64,000 nt of DNA, from contig JAJFHD010000119.1 in the NCBI GenBank assembly GCA_021775805.1, positions 1 through 64,000 on the forward strand, written 5' to 3'. The DNA is from Alphaproteobacteria bacterium. GTDB lineage: Bacteria; Pseudomonadota; Alphaproteobacteria; Rhizobiales; JAJFHC01. The position numbers were made by a program, and so were the translations under genes. Below, piece after piece: positions 58,831 to 64,000 of this stretch. The notes under the pieces are model-generated. The model was not told where the DNA came from and made no database searches. It saw only the letters and a list, made by a program, of their open reading frames with translations. Each line of letters begins with the position of its first letter. Position 1 is the stretch's first letter.

Positions 58831-61179
58831 TTATCCGCACTTGGAATAACCACAGCTCATGCAGGTGTGGCAGCCTTCCTGGAAAACAAGAGAGGGGGCA
58901 TCGCATTTTGGGCAATACCGTGCGGCATTTGTCGTTGCGATTTCGATGCTGTCATCTGAGGCCGGGATGTGCGTGATCCGGTCCGTGCTGCTCAGGAAGC
59001 CGGTGTCGATCATGTGACGTTCGATCACGCCGCCAATGGCGGCAAGCAGGCTTGGCACATATTTGCCGTTCATCCACTGGCCGCCACGGGGATCGAATAC
59101 GGCCTTGAGCTCGTCGACGACAAAGGAGACATCGCCGCCGCGCCGGAACACCGCGCTGATCATCCGGGTCAGGGCCACGGTCCAGGCATAATGCTCCATG
59201 TTCTTTGAGTTTATGAAAATCTCGAACGGCCGCCGGCGGTCGTTTTGCAGGATGTCATTGAGAGTGATGTAGATGGCATGGTCGGAGTCCGGCCAGCGCA
59301 CCTTGTAGGTGAAGCCTGGAAGGACCTGTTCGCGCTCCAATGGCTGGTTCATGTAGACCACGTCCGCGGGGGTCGCAGAGCCGGGTGGCCGCGGTGCGTC
59401 CAACGGCAGGGCCTTTTGGGTCTGGCCGTTGTTGTCGGTGTCTTCCGGCCGGGCGTTCTGCTCGCCCGCCGTCGACAGCACCGAGCCGGTAACGTCGTTG
59501 GGCCGGTAGGTTGTGCATCCCTTCAGACCCTGGTCGTAGGCGAGATCGTAGACCTGGCGGAACTCGTCGAAGGAAATGTCCCGGGGGCAGTTCACGGTCT
59601 TGGATATTGAGCTGTCCACGTGGTCCTGAAGGGCAGCCTGCATGACGATATGGTCCCGCGGGGCCAGGGTTTGGGCCGTGACGAAGTAGTCCGGCAGATC
59701 GGCATCGTTGCCGAACCGCTGGCGGAACAGACGATAGGCATAATCGGAAATCGTCTCAACGGACTTCGATCCGTCGGGCAACAACACCTTGCGCTCGTAG
59801 ATGTAGCTGAACACCGGTTCGACGCCGCTCGAGACATTGTCGGCAAAAAGCGAAATCGTGCCGGTCGGCGCGATTGATGTGACGAGGGCGTTACGCATGC
59901 CGGATTGTGCGATTGCGGCGCGGACATCCTCGTCAAGTCTGGCAATATTCTCGGTCGCGAGATAGGCGTCACGGTCAAACAGCGGAAATGACCCTTTTTC
60001 GCCGGCAAGCGCCGCACTTGCCAGATAGGCCGCCCGTTCGATCTGTGCCATCCAACGGCGTGTGAGTGTAACCGCCTGATCGCTGCCGTAGACCGTCCGG
60101 CACATAATGAGGGCATCCGCCAGCCCGGTCACCCCAAGACCGATCCGGCGTTTGGCCAGGGCTTCGCGGCGCTGGTCCTCCAGCGGGAACAGGGACACGT
60201 CAACGACGTTGTCCATCATGCGTACCGCCGTCTCGACCAGTTCGGCGAGTTCGCCCGCATCGATGTAGGCGTCGTCATCGAAGACGTTTCGGACCAGGCG
60301 CGCCAGGTTGATGGAACCCAGGAGGCAAGCCCCGTAGGGCGGCAGCGGCTGTTCGCCGCAAGGGTTGGTGGCGCTGATGGTCTCGCAATAGGAAAGGTTG
60401 TTGCGGGCATTGATGCGATCGATGAAGATCACGCCGGGTTCGGCATAATCATAGGTCGAGCGCAGAATCCGGGTCCACAGGTCGGCGGCCGGCAGCGTGC
60501 GATAGGTCTTGCCGCCGAACACCAGGGGCCAGTCGGCGCCGGCGCGAACTGCTTCCATGAACGGATCGGTAACCAGCACGGAAAGGTTGAACATGCGCAA
60601 ACGGCCGGGATCGTGTTTCGCCGCGACAAAATCCTCGATGTCCGGGTGATCGCAACGCATGGTCGCCATCATGGCGCCGCGCCTGGAGCCTGCCGACATG
60701 ATCGTCCGGCACATGGCATCCCAAACATCCATGAAACTCAATGGCCCCGAGGCATCCGCACCGACCCCGCGCACCGGCGCGCCGCGCGGGCGCAGGGTTG
60801 AGAAGTCATACCCGATGCCGCCGCCCTGCTGCATGGTCAGAGCGGCTTCCTTGAGGTTCTCGAAAATTCCCTCCATATCGTCGGGCACGGTTCCCATGAC
60901 AAAGCAATTGAACAGGGTGACCGAGCGGCCGGTTCCGGCGCCGGCCAGAATCCGGCCGGCAGGCAGGAACCTGTAATCGTTCATGGCCTCGAAAAACCGG
61001 TTGTGCCAGACATCCCTCCGTTCGGCCGGTTCGGCATCGCTCAGAGCGGTTGCCACCCGGCGCCAGGTATCCTCCACACAGGCGTCGATGGGCGTGCCGT
61101 CCGGCGCCTTCAGCCGGTATTTCATGTCCCAGATCTGGTCGGAAATGGCGCTACGCGGCAATGTGCTTGGATTGTTCAC
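58831..61179 (-). CDS. nrdJ: Adenosylcobalamin-dependent (class II) ribonucleotide reductase
   Basis: A 782-residue enzyme. FNCFVMGTVPDDMEGIF, MQQGGGIGYDFSTLRPRGAP, SAGSRRGAMMATMRCDHPDI, ATNPCGEQPLPPYGACLLGS (NxCxE radical site) and SIAPTGTISLFADNVSSGVE are class II blocks. The C-terminal zinc-like tail CPKCDAPSLVFQEGCHTCMS ending CGYSKCG holds the redox cysteines. It reduces ribonucleotides without oxygen dependence and needs B12. No cobalamin riboswitch was recognised upstream. It ends 58 bases before the start of the SOS-type gene. Confidence 0.95.
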   Translation of the reverse strand: MNNPSTLPRSAISDQIWDMKYRLKAPDGTPIDACVEDTWRRVATALSDAEPAERRDVWHNRFFEAMNDYRFLPAGRILAGAGTGRSVTLFNCFVMGTVPDDMEGIFENLKEAALTMQQGGGIGYDFSTLRPRGAPVRGVGADASGPLSFMDVWDAMCRTIMSAGSRRGAMMATMRCDHPDIEDFVAAKHDPGRLRMFNLSVLVTDPFMEAVRAGADWPLVFGGKTYRTLPAADLWTRILRSTYDYAEPGVIFIDRINARNNLSYCETISATNPCGEQPLPPYGACLLGSINLARLVRNVFDDDAYIDAGELAELVETAVRMMDNVVDVSLFPLEDQRREALAKRRIGLGVTGLADALIMCRTVYGSDQAVTLTRRWMAQIERAAYLASAALAGEKGSFPLFDRDAYLATENIARLDEDVRAAIAQSGMRNALVTSIAPTGTISLFADNVSSGVEPVFSYIYERKVLLPDGSKSVETISDYAYRLFRQRFGNDADLPDYFVTAQTLAPRDHIVMQAALQDHVDSSISKTVNCPRDISFDEFRQVYDLAYDQGLKGCTTYRPNDVTGSVLSTAGEQNARPEDTDNNGQTQKALPLDAPRPPGSATPADVVYMNQPLEREQVLPGFTYKVRWPDSDHAIYITLNDILQNDRRRPFEIFINSKNMEHYAWTVALTRMISAVFRRGGDVSFVVDELKAVFDPRGGQWMNGKYVPSLLAAIGGVIERHMIDTGFLSSTDRITHIPASDDSIEIATTNAARYCPKCDAPSLVFQEGCHTCMSCGYSKCG

Positions 61180-61273
61180 GGTGACGGTTCTCTAAAGGTA
61201 CGAGGGTGGAAACAATAGGTGTGGCCTCAGGCAGAGTCAAAGAAATGTTCCTGTTATGTACTCATGAAAGATT

Positions 61274-62011
61274 TCATAAAAGATTAATGCGCCGTTTGCC
61301 GGCATTGCGGAGAAGGCGATCAGTGGCGGTTTCGATACGATCTTCCAGGACATCCCGGAATTCTTCTGCGGTAAGGCCGGCTTCGATGACCGGCAGGAAC
61401 TCGATGGTGATCGTGCCCGGGTAGCGCAGGAATTTCCGGCGTGGCCAGAACAATCCGGAATTCAGCGCAACCGGAACACAAGGCAGACCGGTTTCGGCAT
61501 AGAGAGCGGATACGCCGGCACGATAGTCGGTCGGCGCGCCCGGCGGCTTGCGGGTGCCCTCGGGAAAAATGATGATATGCCGGTCGGTCTGTGCGACGGC
61601 TTTGCGCACTTCTTCGATGAGGGAACGCACGCCACGGCCGCCACTGCCGCGCCGGATCCGGATCATCTTGTATTTGAGCGTGTACCAACCGAAGAACGGA
61701 ATCCAGCTAAGCTCACGCTTCAGGATGAAGGCCGGGTCGTGAAGCAGCGGTATTAAGGCGAAACACTCCCAGAACGACTGGTGCTTCGAAGCGATGATCG
61801 CACTGCCGGCCGGGATGTTCTCCAGACCGACCGCTTTCACCCGGGCGCCGACCAGAACCCGGTGCAGCCAGATCGAGGATTTCGCCCAACCGGCAACAAT
61901 CCACATGCCACGACGGCGCGGCACAAAGAACATCGGCAGAAAGATGATCATCTGGACGATCAGATTAAGGTAAAAAGCCGCGTTGAAGGCCAGGGAACGC
62001 ACCAGAAACAC
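61274..62011 (-). CDS. plsC: 1-acyl-sn-glycerol-3-phosphate acyltransferase
   Basis: A 245-residue inner-membrane acyltransferase with GTG start. SAIIASKHQSFWECFAL is the catalytic HX4D-type motif with glutamate in place of aspartate, which is common in this group, and IIIFPEGTRKPPGAPTDYRA is the phosphate-binding motif. FLNLIVQMIIFLPMFFVPRR is the membrane segment. It makes phosphatidic acid. It follows ftsX on the same strand. Confidence 0.92.
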   Translation of the reverse strand: MFLVRSLAFNAAFYLNLIVQMIIFLPMFFVPRRRGMWIVAGWAKSSIWLHRVLVGARVKAVGLENIPAGSAIIASKHQSFWECFALIPLLHDPAFILKRELSWIPFFGWYTLKYKMIRIRRGSGGRGVRSLIEEVRKAVAQTDRHIIIFPEGTRKPPGAPTDYRAGVSALYAETGLPCVPVALNSGLFWPRRKFLRYPGTITIEFLPVIEAGLTAEEFRDVLEDRIETATDRLLRNAGKRRINLL

Positions 62012-62032
62012 ACTGTCTCCAACTCTGAAAAT

Positions 62033-63007
62033 TTACAGGACGTTGGACAGTATACGCAAAACCGCCATTCTTGCGGTCAAAACACTGATCAAGGTGGCAA
62101 AAGCGGGTACGGTCAGAAACAGGAAGTAACTGCCGATCGAGAGGCCGAAGGGTCCCGACACCAGTGCGGTGACGCCCTGGGGAAAGCCGCCGGTAAACTG
62201 TCCGCCGACAACAAGGCTGAGGGCGACAAACGTGGCGACGCCCGCAATGCCGCCGATGATCCCGGCCTTCAGGCCCAGCATCAGAAAGTGCCACTGGACC
62301 TGGATGGCGATGAAATTGTCGTAGGCGCCGACCAGATGCAGAACCTCGACGACTTCGCGGTTGGCGGCCAGCGCCGAGCGTGTGGCAAAGATCACGATGG
62401 CGACTGTCGTGACCGAAATCAGGAGCAGGACACCGAGGCCTGCGAGCTTCAGGGTATCCGCTGTTCTGACCAGATGGGACTGCCATTGACGGTGGGTATC
62501 GAGTGTTGCACCGGGAACCATGGCTTCGAGTCTCTTGCCCAGGGCTGCCATGTCGGGCGGAGACGCGGCGTCGATCCCCACTGCGATCATCCGCGGTACC
62601 GGCAGTTCAGCCAGAATGTCAGTTTTTCCAAGCCACGGCTCAAGCAGACGGGCGGTGTCCTCGTCGCTCAGGGCAACCGCGTCGGTAACCCCGCCGGTGG
62701 CCCTGAGAATGCTCAGGGCGCGCCGGATCTCGGTGTTCATCTTGCGTCCTTCGACCGGCTTGATCTGAACTGTGATCTGGCTTGCGATATCAGAAGTCCA
62801 CGTGTTCACGGCCCGGTTGATGGCAATCAGAGTGCCCAGGGCCAAGCATGCCAGATAGCACATGACGGCCATGACCATGATCAGCGTCCGGCTGGCTGTG
62901 GTCGACTGCGGCATGATGCGGGAGAGGTGCGTGCTCTGGCTCAGTATCAGCGAAGACGGCAGCGGCCCGGGGTCGTTTTCGGGAATGTGGTCGGGCAAAT
63001 TTGTCAT
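62033..63007 (-). CDS. ftsX: Cell division protein FtsX
   Basis: A 324-residue membrane protein. One helix near 40-63 (TLIMVMAVMCYLACLALGTL) is followed by a large periplasmic part (AVNTWTSDIASQITVQIKPV...), then three C-terminal helices starting KLAGLGVLLLISVTTVAIVI, with REVVEVLHLVGAYDNFIAIQ as the cytoplasmic loop typical of FtsX. It works with FtsE to control peptidoglycan hydrolases at the septum. Its start overlaps the ftsE end by 4 bases. Confidence 0.93.
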   Translation of the reverse strand: MTNLPDHIPENDPGPLPSSLILSQSTHLSRIMPQSTTASRTLIMVMAVMCYLACLALGTLIAINRAVNTWTSDIASQITVQIKPVEGRKMNTEIRRALSILRATGGVTDAVALSDEDTARLLEPWLGKTDILAELPVPRMIAVGIDAASPPDMAALGKRLEAMVPGATLDTHRQWQSHLVRTADTLKLAGLGVLLLISVTTVAIVIFATRSALAANREVVEVLHLVGAYDNFIAIQVQWHFLMLGLKAGIIGGIAGVATFVALSLVVGGQFTGGFPQGVTALVSGPFGLSIGSYFLFLTVPAFATLISVLTARMAVLRILSNVL

Positions 63008-63663
63008 TGAACTATGTGGAGTTCGCCCTTCTGCAACACCAGGCGCGGCGCGCGGAACTGTTCCATGAGGGTGAGGTCGTGGGTTGCGATGAGTACTGTC
63101 GTCCCGAGTTTGTTGAGTTCAACAAAAAGACGCAGCAGGCGTTTGGCCAGGTACGGATCGACGTTACCCGTGGGTTCGTCGGCAAGCAGCAGTTGCGGCC
63201 GCCCGATCACGGCCCTGGCAATCGCGGCGCGCTGTTTCTCGCCGCCTGACAGAACCGGCGGGTAGGCGTTGATGCGTTCGCCCAGCCCCACCCAGTCGAG
63301 CAGTTCCAGCACGTCACTGCTGTAATTCACCGGGTCATTGCCGCGCACGCGCAGCGGCAGAGCGATGTTCTCGAACGTGGTGAGGTGATCCAAAAGGCGG
63401 AACTCCTGGAAAACGACGCCAATCCGGCGGCGCACGACCGGCAGTTGCGACCGGCCCAGTGTCGCCACGTCGCTGCCGAACAGGGAGATCAATCCACGCG
63501 TGGGACGCAGGGCCAGAAACAGTAGCCGCAGCAGGGAGGTCTTACCGGCGCCCGATGGCCCGGTGAGAAAATGGAACGAGCCCGGCTCAAGATGAAAGCT
63601 TACATCGCGCAGGACTTCCGGCCCCATGCCGTATCGAAGGCCTACATTTTCAAAGTGAATCAC
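63004..63663 (-). CDS. ftsE: Cell division ATP-binding protein FtsE
   Basis: A 219-residue ABC ATPase with GTG start. Walker A LTGPSGAGKTSLLRL, Q-loop VFQEFRLLDHL, signature LSGGEKQRAAIARAV, Walker B LLADEPTGNVDP and ATHDLTL are present. VRYGMGPEVLRDVSFHLEPG is the FtsE N-terminus. It pairs with FtsX. A CtrA-type box lies 44 bases upstream. Confidence 0.95.
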   Translation of the reverse strand: MIHFENVGLRYGMGPEVLRDVSFHLEPGSFHFLTGPSGAGKTSLLRLLFLALRPTRGLISLFGSDVATLGRSQLPVVRRRIGVVFQEFRLLDHLTTFENIALPLRVRGNDPVNYSSDVLELLDWVGLGERINAYPPVLSGGEKQRAAIARAVIGRPQLLLADEPTGNVDPYLAKRLLRLFVELNKLGTTVLIATHDLTLMEQFRAPRLVLQKGELHIVQ

Positions 63664-63706
63664 GGTGCGTTCCCTGTATCCGTGCCCGCCGCTTAAACCT
63701 TCGGAT

Positions 63707-63721
63707 TTAACTGCGCCTTAA
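63707..63721. promoter_or_regulatory. CtrA-type box TTAA-N7-TTAA upstream of ftsE
   Basis: TTAA-CTGCGCC-TTAA, followed by C, is an exact match to the CtrA consensus. It sits in the 166-base gap between ftsE and the zinc-ribbon gene. Further single TTAA half-sites occur at 63693 and near 63748. Cell-cycle control of ftsEX is plausible. Confidence 0.55.
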
Positions 63722-63829
63722 CTGTGCATGGTTTTATGTAAGGAAGCGTTAAACAAAGGGGAAGGGTGAAACCAGATTTCTTCCATTCAGGATTGAGATC
63801 AATATCATCCATCAAGTGCGCGTGCCGTA

Positions 63830-64000
63830 ATGATAATAGTCTGTCCAGAGTGTGCAACACGCTATACGGTCAAGCCGGAAAGCTTCGAACCCGATGGCCG
63901 CAAGGTCCGCTGCACGCAATGCAGCCACACCTGGTCGCAGAGGCCGCTGGGCGAGACTGAGGTTATCGATGTCAGTATCGCGCCGCTGGATCAAGTGAAA
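63830..64000 (+). CDS. MJ0042-type zinc-ribbon protein, N-terminal part (continues beyond the window)
   Basis: ATG 63830 opens a frame that runs without stop to the window end (57 codons). The first residues give MIIVCPECATRYTVKPESFE, then RKVRCTQCSHTW, a zinc ribbon with C5, C8, C28 and C31. In alphaproteobacteria such N-terminal ribbons precede a membrane helix and a C-terminal domain in proteins often found next to ftsE. The ribosome site is weak. Role unknown; the rest lies outside. Confidence 0.75.
   Translation, partial: MIIVCPECATRYTVKPESFEPDGRKVRCTQCSHTWSQRPLGETEVIDVSIAPLDQVK

Noticed and set aside
61262..61285. 12-base tandem repeat (TCATGAAAGATT/TCATAAAAGATT) before nrdJ as an NrdR-type site
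   Set aside because: It does not match the NrdR box and overlaps the plsC stop; probably chance in an AT-rich gap.
1..64000. CRISPR arrays, rRNA, tRNA genes, insertion sequences or integrases
   Set aside because: No regular repeat-spacer pattern, no tRNA-like arms in the gaps read and no transposase or integrase frame were seen.

Overview
The window reads as chromosomal DNA of an alphaproteobacterium, probably of the order Hyphomicrobiales. Most of it is GC-rich and densely coding. Supporting features are a polyhydroxybutyrate block (phaR, phaA, phaB), a neighbouring gloB-methyltransferase pair, hisC-tyrC divergent from metX-metW, ftsE-ftsX, an adenosylcobalamin ribonucleotide reductase, a GTTC-N7-GTTC SOS box and a TTAA-N7-TTAA CtrA-type box. 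The assignment rests on gene content and motifs only; no database search was possible.

Layout. 1-5.2 kb: a surface or peptide modification cluster with a glycosyltransferase tail, an O-fucosyltransferase-like protein carrying a degenerate HprK-like module, a 2OG-Fe(II) oxygenase, a PqqD-like protein, an internally deleted GDP-mannose 3,5-epimerase relative and a beta-barrel protein. 5.2-6.6 kb: a GFA protein and a deletion scar joining the remains of a LysR gene and a ProW-type permease gene. 6.9-9.4 kb: racemase, D-amino-acid dehydrogenase and RidA. 9.5-14.6 kb: ispG, a LysR regulator, an MttB-family methyltransferase and a GcvT-like gene split by an in-frame TAG. 14.7-18 kb: tungstate-binding protein with a divergent ModE-like regulator, ispA and mtgA. 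18-21.2 kb: polar amino-acid ABC importer. 21.5-29.4 kb: rpmF, two SDRs, a dimethylglycine/sarcosine dehydrogenase, a soluble sugar dehydrogenase and formate-THF ligase. 29.6-32.6 kb: an AT-rich island of four unrecognised genes. 32.7-38.7 kb: VOC protein, DEAD-box helicase, LysR, aldehyde dehydrogenase and an M19-like protein. 38.7-39.9 kb: a gene-poor stretch with decayed fragments. 39.9-48.7 kb: PAS-GGDEF-EAL protein, PHB genes, cupin, gloB, methyltransferase, AzlCD exporter and a CGNR regulator. 48.7-58.4 kb: methionine, histidine and tyrosine biosynthesis, a metal-less M24 homologue, an MFS carrier, a DUF2125 protein, a PLP desulfhydrase-like enzyme and ChaC. 58.4-64 kb: an SOS-controlled unknown gene, nrdJ, plsC, ftsX, ftsE and a zinc-ribbon protein running off the end.

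One theme is methylated-amine and one-carbon metabolism. The MttB and GcvT homologues, the two SDRs next to a dimethylglycine/sarcosine dehydrogenase, and fhs could together demethylate N-methyl compounds and feed tetrahydrofolate C1 units. A second theme is genome erosion: at least four scars were found where genes are truncated or fused (3.2-3.6, 5.8-6.5, 14.17 and 38.7-39.0 kb). The least explained material is the AT-rich cassette at 29.6-32.6 kb, the PqqD/HprK-like/2OG-oxygenase cluster at the left end and the small SOS gene at 58.4 kb.
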